Below are positions 11,800 to 24,539 of a stretch of 64,000 nt of DNA, in pieces; position 1 is the stretch's first letter, and the number at the start of each line of letters is the position of its first letter. The position numbers and the translations under genes are program-made. The notes under the pieces are model-generated. The model did not search any database and was not told the origin of the DNA. It was given only the letters and a program-made list of their open reading frames with translations. The DNA is from Pristionchus mayeri (taxonomy: Eukaryota; Nematoda; Chromadorea; Rhabditida; Neodiplogasteridae). The stretch lies in contig BTRK01000004.1 of NCBI GenBank assembly GCA_036245805.1, positions 28,443,541 through 28,507,540 on the forward strand. Reading direction: 5' to 3'.

Positions 11800-12740
11800 A
11801 TTATCTATCTAACATTTATGTTGATCTCACATTTTGTCATTAGATCTCTCCTTGCCCGCGAATGATCTCACGCAATAAGAATGTTGCCATATTTGTACCA
11901 TTTGCCGGTTATTAAATTATTATTTATTTAAAGTTTGCAAGTGTTCGAAACATTCAAAATTTAATGTTGACAGTGATTACGGTATTCGGGATAATGTATC
12001 ACAACACAGATGGTCAACATATTGAAAATTACGGTTAGGTTAATACTGCCTAAAAGTAAGAATGAAAGGAAGGAATATAGTTACCCGTTTCGAGACAAGA
12101 CTGTGAGATTTGAATGGAAAGTAGATGTTCGGTAGAAAAAAGGGAAGGGAAATAAGGGGTCCTAGTAAGGATTCTAACTAGAAGTGGGGTCTAAAGCTCG
12201 GCGACTATTCAATGGCTGCAGAAAACAATGAATTTTCGGAAATATTTATGCTACTTTTCCGCCTATTTCTTCATATCGCACGCCTCCATTCTTTGCCCTG
12301 AAAGTAATGTGAGTTATTTTCGAAATGAATAGAATGAGTATTACAAGCGGGGTAACGCTCCCACTTATGATCGGAAATCACTACTAGTCCCAGGAATTCG
12401 GATATAGTATGGACGAAGAATTCAGGACGGAAGTTCAAACTACGAATAGTACCGGATGAAAGATCAAAGATCAGAGAGGACATCTTGGACAAAGTTGACG
12501 TCGTTATCCATTATGATTGTGGGCGCGTCGCTTACGAATCGGTCGGTCGATAACTCCGGACTCTTCGGACTAGAAAAGAGAAGAGCAAACTACAGAGATT
12601 AGAGATCACGGAGAGATCAAACTACGAGTAGTTAGTTAAACTGATCCTTTCTCCTCTCGAGTCTAGTCACCACGGAAGTTAATTGATACAAAAAGTTAGA
12701 AAGAAAAATAAAGAGTGAAAATGCACTGTACATGCTCCTC
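11800..12740. other. Spacer downstream of the collagen gene
   Basis: No supported gene. A 73-codon minus-strand frame at 12271-12492 has no recognisable domain and includes one copy of the 11-mer GATCAAAGATC (12462-12472). The right part, 12500-12740, is probably collagen 3' UTR. Confidence 0.4.
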
Positions 12741-15700
12741 TTACCCGTAATCAACTTTGACATTACTCTGCAACGTTTTAATTCCGAAATGTAAGGAAAA
12801 AGTGTTTTCTAGACATACATCGTGTGGTTTCCATGAGCAATACGGTAGTGGAAGCCCATCCGGCCCTGTCGGGCAAGGAGCATCCAGTCCAGGAATTCCC
12901 TGAGATACGATAGACCAGTTGTCGGGTGACTGAGGGTGTACCGTACCTGTTCTCCTTTCTCTCCGGGAGTTCCTGCTGGTCCTCTTTCTCCTCTGTCCCC
13001 AGAAGGACCCTGCGGACCTGGTGGACCACTCGGCCCCTGAACAAATATTATGTGCATGTGGCCACATAAAGATCAAAGATCAGTGAACGTACGGGAACTC
13101 CAATGTCTCCCTTCGGTCCTCCGACTCCTTCCTTGCCCTGGAAAAAAAGCTCATTGATCTACTGATCTGCCATAACCGATCGATTTCCCTTATTATAACC
13201 TTACAGTAATTATAGTCCTAAGCCCATAGTGCATTTTGTTAGTGCAGTTTTCACGACCACCGATACACCACACTGGACAACTTACCCTTCCTTGTCATTA
13301 CTGAAATAGTATGAGAAAGGGTTAAAGGAGGAGGTACCTTCTTTCCCTCAGTTCCGGGAGCACCTCTCATTCCCATTGGTCCGGGTGGACCAGGGAGGCC
13401 AATGCTTCCCGGCTGACCGAGTAGACCCGCGTCTCCCTTGGGTCCAGCAGGACCAGGTGGACCCGGTCGGCCATTAGCCATCTCCCCGTCCAGGTCGAGA
13501 GAACCCTGCAGGGATGAACATTATCACATGCATTCAAATTATAAAAGGACTTCATTAAAAAACGATAGTGATAAAAAATGAATGATAGTGATGATAATGA
13601 TATCTAAATTTTTGATTTGTTTTCCATGAATCTACAACTTATTTGAGAGTACGAATCCAAGTTCAAGTGAAACGAACTCATGAACTCACGGGTTGTCCTG
13701 GAAGTCCAGGTGGTCCCATCGCTCCTCGATCTCCCTTGTCTCCCTGATGTCCAGGCAGACCCTGGATTCCCGGCGAGCCCTTGGGTCCAATCGGTCCCTA
13801 AACCACATCCATCGGTAGCGTACTCTGACTACCTCAACCGACCGGTGGCCCTTCTGGTCCGGGCGGTCCTGCAGCGACTTTCTCGAGGATCAGGGGTGCA
13901 AGTTCCTGAATCAATCGATGGTTTTATGCTCCTCGGGACTTGGCAAGCTTTTCTCTGGTCATTTTCACCTTTGCCAGATTCTTGAGGGAAGCTGGATTCT
14001 GTGTGTATTCTGCTTGAGGTCCCACGATGCCCTCTTTGCCCTCAATTTAGAAAATAGAACAAGGTTTGTACTTTGTACGAACGACGAACAAAAGCGTACA
14101 GTCGATCACAGATGACGGTATTCGATCACAGAACCAACAACGACCAGTGAGAACAAAAGATGAAATGAGATGCCACGATACTACGGCACATAATCAAGGA
14201 AACTTGGTGAGTACATGGATGATTGGAGTGTGCGTGGTTCCTATAGTATCCCTCTCTATCCCTGCAATATCCCCTCACTCTGGGGCACCGAATGACACCC
14301 GGGATGATGAGATGGCCTCATCTCCACGTACCTTCTTTCCTCTCTTTCCAGGAGGGCCTTGCTTTCCTTCTGGTCCCGCCTCTCCTGGAGATCCTCGATC
14401 GCCCTGCACTCCATTAGTAGACGATCGATTAGAATGGTTACTGTGCCCATAACTATACGTCAAATGGGGTCTCGCTGTTCATTTTTTGCCGACGTGCCTA
14501 AATTTTTTTGCCGACGCGGCCTATCCGTCGTGGCCTTGGTCAATTCCACATCGAAATTTCATCGTTTTTAAAATAAAAATCATTTATAATAATAAAAATG
14601 CAAAAAAAGCAATTGTGGTATTGATAACAAGCCAATTCAGCCGTTGAATACAAATCAGTGTTTTTAATTTCCAAATAATCACATCGTAAATGATACAAAA
14701 TTGTGTAAAATAGTTTAAAATATAGATGGATCATTCTGAACCGGATAATTCACTAATTGCATAGAAAGCCGTGCATTTGCGTACTCAAAAAATGGTATAC
14801 TGTACCCTCATTTTTTAAACTCAATCACTTTGGAAATTAATAACGCAACGAATTTTACATTAATTAAGGCGTTTTTTGCTTTAAAATACACTCTGAAACA
14901 TTGAAATTATACGTATACCACAGCGCTCGTTCAAAAATGCGAAATAAAAGAATGTGACATGCCCAAAGTTGAACGGATAATTTCAACTCTCGAATGAACT
15001 CGTTTTCTGTTGTCCCTTAGTTCTCACGAATTAAGTCACCGCGTGGGTCATTTTTTGGGCTGTTTCTTATTTCAGGTATGGCATTTAAGAAAATATAAGG
15101 CAGACCCATAGCGCCGACCTGGAAATGTGACTATATCGGCGTCGAAAAGTGAAGTTTTCGAAGAAATGATTGTCCTTGTACTAAGCAACTAGAGGTCCGC
15201 ATGGGCCAAAATTGTGGCTAAAACTTCTTTTCCATGCCTAGTATTTATTCTAAAAAGACTAACCCACGCGGTTGCCGAAAAACTTAATAAAAGATCGAAA
15301 ACGAGTATGAGCCGTGCTTTCGCACGCAACGCGAGCGCACGCGTCGCGTGTGCTTAACACTAAAAATATTAACCCATGCGGAGCTCTAGTTGCTTAGAAC
15401 AAGGGCTATGATTTCTGCGATAAATTCACTTTTCGACACCGATATAGTCACATTTCCAGGTCGGCGCTATGGGTCTGCCTTATATTTTCTTAAATGCCAT
15501 ACCTGATATAAGTAATAGCCCAAAAAATGACCCACGCGGTGACTTAATTCGTGAGAACTAAGGGACAACAGAAAACGAGTTCATTCGAGAGTTGAAATTA
15601 TTCGTTCAACTTTGGGCATGTCACATTCGTTTATTTCGCATTTTTGAACGAGCGCTGTGGTATACGTATAATTTCAATGTTTCAGATTGTATTTTAAAGC

Positions 15701-18677
15701 AAAAAACGCCTTAATTAGTGCAAAATTCGTTGCGTTATTAATTTTCAAAGTGATTGAGTTTAAAAAATGAGGGTACAGTATACCATTTTTTGAGTACGCA
15801 AATGCACGGCTCTCTGTTGAATTATTGAAATATCCGGTTCTAAATGCCCCAACAATTTTTAAACGATTTTACATAATTTTGTATCATTTATGATGTGATT
15901 ATTTGAAAATTAATAACACAAAAACGCTAAATTGCCGATATGGGGTTGGCCAAAGTGCCGACGTGCCTTCTCTCTTTAGTGAGACCCATTTGACGTATGC
16001 CCATAACTGATAACTCATTTAGTCTGATTGTGAAAAGTCCGTTCTCATTAGTCTAACAGATAACGAACATCTTTCAGTGAATACATAGATTAGACAGAAA
16101 GCAAGAATTTTCAACAAATTCCGCGACCTGTTTCTGTGGACATCAATTCAAACAAAACGTGAACTTCGCTACCTTTTCTCCTTTCGCTCCATCCTTTCCG
16201 TCGCGTCCTCAAAGAAATCATCGATCTACCACTTCTTCTAATTCTCTCTGAATATCGATGATCTCTCATGCAGTACCTGGGGGTCCGGGTGGTCCAGGCA
16301 GGGGGACGACGTTGTTCTTGCTGCCAACTTGGCTGGCAGCTGCATCTCTTCCGTTCACTCCTGGCAGTCCATCCAATCCACGATCGCCCCGCTCTCCCTT
16401 CGATCCCTGCAGAGATGGAACGGATGGCATGGATCAGTACCACGAGCAAAGCTAGATATATACTATGCTGATCTACAGATGCATTCCTTGAATACTGACT
16501 GCAGTGAGTGAGTGGAGTAGTCTACTGAATGTGAAAGAAATCGAGAAGGTGTGATAATCGACTACAAAATAGAAAATGAGTGAGTGCAAGTGTGCTGACC
16601 GGTGCTCCATCTCTTCCAGGGAATCCGGGGTTGCCTGGAGAGCCACCGAATCCAGTCTCGCCCTTGGGACCAGGCGGACCCGGAGGACCAGGAAGACCAG
16701 GAGGGCCAGGCATAGGACGGTAGAGGGAGGATGGAGGGGGAGTGGGTGGAAGTGGTGCAGGGGGAGGTGCGATACACTGAAGGAAAGCAGTGGGAGAAGC
16801 GAATCAACTACCGTATCTACGCCGTGGTACCGTATACCTTCTCGCCCTTTTCTCCTCTTGGTCCGACTGCGCCAGGGGTGCCATCTCGGCCACGTTCACC
16901 TGGGTCGCCCTTGGGTCCCACCTGGAATACGAATGTCTATAGTATTCCGAGAGGATCTGGAACGAAGTTGAAATGTGCAATCGAGATGCTCACTTTTGAT
17001 TCCCCATCGAATCCAGGCAATCCTCTCTCTCCCTTGGCACCAGATCGTCCTTCTTTGCCCGCAGTACCGGGTGCTCCCGGAGGGCCAGGAGGACCGGGCG
17101 GACCTGGCATCGGGGGATAGTAGTCGGCACCCGAACCATGGTTACGCATTGCACCTGATAAGAGTTCAAAGATCAGTCAAGTATCGGGTATTTCTAGAAT
17201 AAACTATGAAGTCTCGACGAATCTGACCTCCCATGATGTTCTTGGCTGGTGCGGAGTATCCAGGAGGTCCGACTGGACCAGGCGGGCCTCTCTCTCCTGA
17301 TGACAAGATTATTGAGTTATCTTGTAGACCATTTGCTCGTTCAAAGCTCACTATGTATTCACGCTATTTATTTGTCTCGAAGACAGACAGAATCGGTGTT
17401 CAGTATACCTGGTTCTCCTCTCGCACCAGGTGGTCCCGTCAGTCCCTTCGGCCCGTCCAAACCAATCGGACCGGGGAATCCAGGATATCCACGGCCACCT
17501 TTCGGACCCTGCAAAGAAACAGTGAGAGAAGTACACTTTTTCATTCACACAAAACGGAACATTACAAAGAGGAACGGAAGGTGAATGGTAAGATATTGAT
17601 TACCGGAAGACCAGGAGGGCCTGGGAGGCCCCTCAGTTGGATGGCTGTTCCATCGGGAGAGTAGACGAATCCGAAAGAGCGGAGAGAACGGAGAGTTCGC
17701 TGTAGGAGAGCAGACACTTCACACCACACAAACAAAGTACAAACTGAGGCAACTCAACCATGGTCACCACGGACTTACACCATCAACGTAGTGGGGAGAG
17801 TTGAGCACTCGACGACGACCGCCCCTGCCGCATGGAAGACCCTGGACGAACGGTAGAGGGATTTCACCACGGATACGGTAAGAAGACTACACCATCACGA
17901 AGACACTACGGTGGGATTCTGGATTGACTGAGACGAAAGGAGGAGGGAGATCACAACAAGTCAAGGAGGGCAATGGATCATTCATAGCAAAGGGATAAGG
18001 ATGAAGAGGGAAAGAGTCTCACCGGTGGGCCGATGTCTCCTTTCGGACCTGAAACGTAATATTTGAATTTGTGGCTGATCAAAATTAGTTCAGTATGATA
18101 ATTTCCTACCTGGTGGACAGACGCAATCAGCTGCTCTCGAGAATCTCTGTATTCGCTGCGTTGAATTGACTGAGGTTGGAATCTGGAAAGATCACAAGTT
18201 GTGTATCCATATCATTGATTTTCTCCACTGTGTTTCAAGAATTTCGAAATAGTTCTTGCTCTCTTCATAACATTGTTCATCTAGTGAATCTGTCTGGATG
18301 GATCAGGTTCTATCCCAGTCTCTCTTTACCTCCGTCTCATTTCTCCTCGCTTTTTCTATCTCAGCAAAACTTGGCTGACCCCAATGCATTTATCCTCCTT
18401 TTGTATATAATACAAGTAATAAATCAGGGAGGGGAAACCACCTAGTAATAAGTAGCAATCTGTCACTCTAATTTCTATAGGGACTACGCAATGGAAGGTC
18501 AGTGGAAGAACTATCATCACGAGTCAGAGAGGGGGAGAGACCAAGGGAGAAGGAGAGGGGCAGAGAGAGCTGTCACCATCCAATCACTCCACTTGTCACC
18601 TATTCGGTTTCCCTGATGATGCGAGTCTGATAGTGGATTCATCATTGTGTAAGTTCCCCTTGTCTCTCCCTGACCCT

Positions 18678-18752
<75 letters not shown>

Positions 18753-20130
18753 ACTCGAGGGATGTTTCCGAGTGTACTCTAACCCCACACCTAGTAGTGG
18801 CAGAGACCCTATCAGCAGCAGATCAGAGGGAGATTGATTAGCTTGAGAGGGTGACTCTCGATCCACTCGCTTCCCTCTAACTCACTCCCATCCGCACGCC
18901 TTCTCTTGATAATGGACTAATTGTGGTCCTCTCCATTCCCTCCTCCTAATCCTCAATTACCCGCGCAATTAATCTACATTGTCTCATAATGGGCACAAAA
19001 CAACAAGGAGACACTCCCAAAGGGTGCTGATTGCATCTCTTATGCAGCCACTCCTTTGATCTCCCCTAACACTGAACAGAGACTAGCCACCTTAACCGAT
19101 GATCGTTGGTCCAAGAGAGTGTACGAGTGGATTCCGTGGGATTGCACAAGACCCGTTGGACGACCTAGAGTCAGATGGAGAGACGAACTCACTAAAGAAC
19201 ACGGTGTACACTGGCAACGCGTATACAGGGAAAACCCGACTGAATGGAAGACTGGCATTGTTCGACAGGCCTCTGCCTTGACGCTCGAATAAATGATTAT
19301 CATGATTATCAAAACACTGAACAGGAGAGGGCGGTCGTTTGTCTCTCGGGATGTCATTTGGGATCGCCCAAGGGCCAAAAAACCACATGTACCTCTCCTC
19401 TCTGCCCTCTTTACGAGGTTGTTCGTTAGAGTGGCCTCATGTTGCTTCTCCCATTCAGGATGAGTCAATGAAGAGAATGTCAGAGGGAAGGAAAGGTGAG
19501 TTGTGAGAACCAATGTAGAGGAGGATGAGCGAACGAGAATGACACACTGATTCACCCCCCATCCACACTATCTACCGTCTCCCATTGATGGCAGCTGCAA
19601 CTAAACACTGAAGACAAACACGACAAGAGAGAGATCGCATGATGAGAGAGGAGGGAGAGAGCACGAGAGAGCAAGGGGGTCAGGGAGAGTGCAGAGAGAG
19701 AGAGGTAGGTCAAGTAGGATCAGCTGGAGGAGGAACAGTTGCATACGAGCAGCGATGAGATGAAAGCAGAGGTGAGAGAGGGGAACTTGCCTCGATTAGG
19801 GAGGGGGAAGATCCTTCGAGAGCATCTATCCTCACGTGCAATCGGATTAGTGCAGCTATCAATACTACTGTAGTCACGAGAAAGAATCCGATGACGAAGA
19901 GAAGGTGCCTGAGAAATACGGTTGGATAGGTTACGGTAGAATGTTCACCTCAGAGTCAATTGACTATTCAGGTCTACCGAGCATCGGGATCGCCATGGCT
20001 GCTTCTTTTTCTGTGAAGGATCGTCCTGGAATACGAATTGTAGGTCGGAAGCTAAAAGCCGGCTTCGACTTCCGGTCGCTTACCTGCGTCTCCCACTCGG
20101 GCTCGAGTCGTGTACGTCCCGACGCGTCGA
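12741..20130 (-). CDS. col-99: Transmembrane (MACIT-type) collagen, COL-99-like
   Basis: Predicted type II membrane collagen. In transcript order the exons are 20130-20084, 19908-19836, 18182-18110, 18048-18023, 17841-17779, 17699-17604, 17508-17409, 17296-17228, 17154-16994, 16921-16838, 16776-16600, 16406-16277, 16207-16173, 14403-14332, 14040-13969, 13905-13843, 13797-13690, 13505-13338, 13137-13093, 13036-12947, 12899-12741. They sum to 1911 nt with phases consistent. The second exon encodes a membrane helix ([20 protein letters not shown]) preceded by Arg residues, so the N-terminus is cytoplasmic. [12 protein letters not shown] entry into Gly-X-Y follows, then many short collagenous blocks separated by non-collagenous segments, and a C-terminal domain with [20 protein letters not shown]. 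The initiator Met is unresolved: the ATG at 20146 is in another frame and the first listed exon starts at an acceptor. The introns hold a 1.5-kb foldback transposon and an RTE fragment. The symbol is a best guess from domain order. Confidence 0.85.
14455..15998. mobile_element. 1.54-kb foldback transposon with 10-bp target duplication
   Basis: The two halves are reverse complements over about 700 bp each. Ends are ATACGTCAAATGGG and its complement. GCCCATAACT is directly repeated at 14445-14454 and 15999-16008, a clean 10-bp target-site duplication. Length, very long TIRs and a 9-10-bp duplication fit a non-autonomous Mutator-like (MULE/foldback) element. The centre (about 15230-15350) has GC-rich palindromic sequence; no transposase is seen. 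It lies in a collagen intron and does not disrupt the flanking exons. Confidence 0.85.
18682..18751. repeat. (CT)n microsatellite
   Basis: About 35 uninterrupted CT dinucleotides in the large second intron of the collagen gene, preceded by a run of C. Confidence 0.95.
19056..19310 (+). mobile_element. 5'-truncated RTE-type LINE fragment
   Basis: The + strand encodes a 78-residue segment with [25 protein letters not shown] and [14 protein letters not shown], the typical C-terminal tail of RTE-like endonuclease/reverse-transcriptase proteins. It is followed by ATGATTATCATGATTATC, a TGAT-type 3' tail. The remainder of the element is absent. It lies antisense within a collagen intron. Confidence 0.75.
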
Positions 20131-22944
20131 CTACCGTATCCCTCATGGTTGTCTACCGATTAGGCATGGATACTGTAACGGAACGGATTGATCGATAGGC
20201 AAATATCTGTGGGCAGAGAAGGTATGAGATCATAGTAGTACTAATATGTGCGGGAGCGTGAACAAGGGAGGCGAAGGGGTGAGAAATCGTGGCTCCGGTA
20301 GGAGTGAAAGAGAGGAGGGGGGGGAGAAGGGGGGAGGAGGGGGGAGAAGGGAGAGGAAGAGGGAGGGGGAGAGTACCCTCAGGACTCGGGCCAACTCTCG
20401 ACTGCTGCGACGAATTTGGTCATGACTGAACGCCCCCGAATAGAAGTTGGTCCACTCGAGAAGAGAAGGGAAAGAAGAAGTAAAGAAAGATAGATAGAAG
20501 GAAGGAGGCCTTCCTCGAGAATGACCACTAGAAGGAAGAGAGAAGAGAGGGATGTCTCTTCAGTGGGAAGAAACGAAGAGAATCATTCTGTTCCCACATA
20601 TTCGAGTATCTCCCAACGAGTAAGAGATGAGTGAGGGAGGGAGACGGAGAGAGGGAGAGAGAGGCCGAGTACCAATATAAACCAATGCTCGATAGGGCAA
20701 TCACCATGCACGGAGAATGTCAGCAGAAGTTCACGACAGTAAATGAGGGAATGGTCTTCGAATGGAGGGGCGGGACGGATCAAAGGACAGTCAAAGGACG
20801 ACACGGAAGCTACAATATCTAGGAGGTGAATACTGTAGATGCACGAGGTAAGGATATGGATCAAGGGGGATAAGGAACGAGAGCATGACTCTACATGGGG
20901 AGAACAATGAGGGCTTCTCTCTCTCTCTGGGAGGGGGCATGGGGTCAACCACGGGAATTGGTGCCAATTTGCAGTACTGCCCAATGAGTGCCCCCAGATT
21001 CTTCCCAGTGCATAAATCAGAGGATGATAGGCGTGCTTGATAAAGAGGAGGGGCTATCTGGGAGGATCGGAATGGGAGGAGGGAGAGGGCCGGAGGGGGG
21101 AGGAGATGTCTCTCAGACCTTTACACACTCCCGTGATTGCCGCACCGCTGCTCATTTCACGTAGCTTTCTATCGAATTGGAGGGAATTGGAGGAATGTTT
21201 AACCGGCCATTCTAATCCTCAGTGGATTGATTGCCAGAGGGAATGGTCTCCCTTCCGCTCCCATCTCGACAGTTCCGTCAATGGCATCGATCTCCTTCCC
21301 AATGAGATGACAATCAGACCAATTGCTTACTGATGGTCAGTGCTGATAGAGGAGCAATTGGTGGAGATAAGTGAGAGAAGGAGGAAGAGACAAAGAGAGA
21401 TCCGATGGATGAGGAGAACACCGGAAAGAAGAATGAGACGGCGAGAATTGAGTGAGAGCGAGGGGAGAAGACAGAGACGACAGTCTGTCACCGTGGGAAT
21501 CCAAATAATTATATCAGTTCTATGGGGGGAATCACTGGAAATTATTGAAGATACTAAATGATTTCGAAATCCTTCTGATCCCTGCATTCCTCCATCTAGT
21601 GATCCATAATGCTGCTCGGTGATCTGCCTAGTCACGAAGAAATCACTCTCTCCTCTTTCTTCCTACTCTAAATTGGCACTTGCGCAGTCGCTAGCAAAAC
21701 AGTTGAAAGGGAGGGGTTGAATAGGAGTCGGCGACCCTTCTCTGATGAGGTAAGACCCATTCAAAAGGTGTCGCCAAGGTGTGCCTGCTTCTGTGCTCCA
21801 CGGGGAAAAGGGACTAACGGAGCAGATCAAAGAGGAGATCCCTCTCCATCACAAGTATTGAACGATTTCACATTCGATGAATGATGGGTAGAGGATAACT
21901 TCACTGATCGATCTCTCAAGCCCTCTATCGAGAGAACTCGCTAGCGATCAAACTCGTCAATGACTACTCTTTGCAATTTTTTGTGACATCCGAAAGGCGC
22001 GAGATTCTCCCGTTCTGACAGCACAAAGGACCGCGATTCGCTAATGGGCAGGTAGAAGAGGAGGGGGAGGAATCACGCAAACGGTGCACAACCAGCTAAG
22101 CAATTGTGCATTCCAGAACGGAGGGAGATGGCATGTGGAGTGTTGTGCATGATAGAAGTGGAGGGGAAGGGGGGGGGGGCTCAAGTGGACCTCGCCCGAT
22201 CATTGCATAATCAAAGTGTTCGGTGTTCTCGATGTCCCGATCTGCATCTTACGCAAGGGATTCGAGAAGAGGGGACAAAGGGAGGCATCAGACCGAAAGA
22301 GGGGAAGGGGAGATCATGCTAGAAAAAATGTTGCAACGGAACCGATTAATCCATTTAGATATGAGCGAGTAAAAGTGAAGGAGGGGGCTTTCAAACGTCC
22401 ATTAGTTAAACATCTGGACTTCAAATAAACTGGAAGGACAGAAAGATGAGTGATTGTTCGTAGAGCTTCCTATTGATTGATCGATTTTAAAACCAGATGT
22501 TGAATACCAAAACCATATTATCCTGCGAAATGTTGAAGCAGAGAAGAATCGTAATATATTACGAAATCCCTGAAAATCCTCAAACAGTGCCCCTCCCCTG
22601 TCCATAATGTCAAGTGAGCACGATAATAGAACTTCAAACTTTATTCACTGAGACACGTAATGTTGGTAAGATTTGTAACACTAACGAGAAGAGAAGAAAT
22701 GGAAGCTGAGAGGAGCAGCTTACAGGGTACAAGTATTCACTGATCAGAACGGGTACGAGGGGTACGGTGTGTCAACCAGACCTCATGAAACGACAGACAG
22801 GCGCATCTCACAAGGAATTTCACGATCAGAGGGGTGGAAGATCAGGGTGATAAAGTAATAAGCAAGAGATCGAGGGGTGTCGAACTGTACAAGGATTGAT
22901 CGAAGTGAAGACAATGGAGAAGACACGTTGAAGAGACCCGCTAA
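20131..22944. other. Purine-rich spacer / possible 5' region of the collagen gene
   Basis: Long G/A-rich tracts (20280-20380, 20620-20680, 21340-21480) and no exon chain that could be supported. The missing first exon of the collagen gene probably lies in the left part. TTTATT at 22640-22645 is a minus-strand AATAAA signal suited to the first CKS1 gene. Confidence 0.4.
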
Positions 22945-23664
22945 TTAGCGACCACCAACCTGCAAGTGGAAAAATAAATTTAGCTTACGTGTGGTATTTG
23001 AAAATGATGCGGAGAAACAAATGAATATTATCCATTTCTTTACATTTTATTATATCACGCTATTTGACGAACCATAATCCTGAGATACTTACTACTAAAA
23101 CCTATGAGAGAAGAACCTCTTTACCTATGACCCTTCTCATCACCTGAATAAGGGCAAAAAAACCAAATGTCGTGGTTGTAAATACGCATGACCCTACCTT
23201 TCCCTTTTCGCCGGCATTGCCAGTGGCCAAGGGCTTCTTCTGGATGGCGTTCGGGAGGGGTCGACGGAAGAGAAGGACGTGACGCTCGGGAGGATGGATC
23301 ATGTAGTGCACCCAACCAGGCGACTGCTACAACAGTATACTGCTATAATATCTCCCGTTTCTAACATAATTATATGATTGGCACGACTTTTCCAACTCAC
23401 TATTAAACAAACAAGGGCAAACCTGGATTCCGAGCGCTCTCCATTCTCCCTCGGTCATCAGGCGGTTCTTCGGGATGAGCTTCAGAACTTCCTACAAAAA
23501 AAACAAGCATAGCACAATTTTCATCAAGTCATTCGTATCCATTTGTTTTTTCTATGGATGCAACTATCAATATTAAGTACCTTGGGAGCGTGGACGTGCC
23601 TGTACTCGTACATGTCATCCTCGTATTTAGTCGAGTAGTAGAAATCAGTGGCCTGTGCTGCCAT
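22945..23664 (-). CDS. cks-1: Cyclin-dependent kinase regulatory subunit CKS1, copy 1
   Basis: Small p13suc1/Cks adaptor that binds CDK1 and directs it to phosphorylated substrates. Exons 23664-23581, 23491-23423, 23326-23198 and 22959-22945 give about 98 residues. Visible Cks signature: [41 protein letters not shown] and [14 protein letters not shown]; the EWR..G.QQS..W.HY core and the His-x-Pro-E hinge region (HPPER) are present. A charged Lys/Gly tail follows. The last 5-codon exon (VGGR, stop) is chosen because copy 2 has the same exon (IGVR, stop). An alternative ending at 23143-23102 ([13 protein letters not shown]) is also open and could be an isoform. The gene is a tandem duplicate of the next one. 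Confidence 0.9.
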
Positions 23665-24539
23665 TTTCTGGAAAGAGTACATAGAGGACCGATTTAGAAG
23701 TAATAAATAATACATAAACAATAAATCGAAGCGCCGTTGATTACGTGCGTACGTGACAAAACGAGTAAATTCGAGAAATGACAGATTCAGAATATCTCAA
23801 ATGGGTGAACGCCTGAAAATTACGAGAACTGCAGCATGAATTCATATTTTAAAAGGCTATTAATCAAAACAGTTTCAAAACAACATCAATCAAGCTTTCA
23901 GGCACTCATTTATAGCAGAATTCGGCGTACGAAAAACATGTTTTCAGTAGAAAACATAGCATAGTATGGAAAGGAATGCAGCGCGAAATGATAGACTACG
24001 TATTGCGCGACCGATAGATCCCAGTAGTATTTTGCCGCTATTTTCTGCGTGACGCGTCGTTAATTTTGTAATGCGACGCGGCTTTGTTCATCGGGACAAA
24101 ACTGTGATTTAAATCTACTTTTTTTGTTTGTTTATTTAATTTTTATAATTAATTGCATATATAGATCACGCTGAGAACGATGTTGTTATCACTACCAAGT
24201 AGAGTATGAGAACGAGATCTGCCATTATTTATTCGCAATTCATTATTTAGATATCTCGTGTCTCGTGAAATATTTCGTGAAACGGCAGGTGGACGAGTTT
24301 CACAGTGTTGCACGAATGGGTCAGACAACGAATGATATGGTAGTTGATGTAAAGAAACTTGTTGAATGAAACAGATACAATGATGAAGAAAGCGGGATGG
24401 GTCAGAATACAGCTGTACATGGAAGGGACTAATGGAATCAATCTCCTATGCCACACTGATCAAGAGAAAGCAGGAAGAGAATCAATGTGAATAAGTCGAA
24501 TTGAAGAAACAACGTAGACGAGTTGGATGCATTGTCCAC

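Noticed and set aside
12741..12811. TAG at 12809-12811 as collagen stop
   Set aside because: Out of frame; the collagen frame continues through [10 protein letters not shown] to a TAA at 12741.
19040..19555. 171-codon minus-strand open frame
   Set aside because: It is the antisense shadow of the RTE-type LINE tail on the plus strand.
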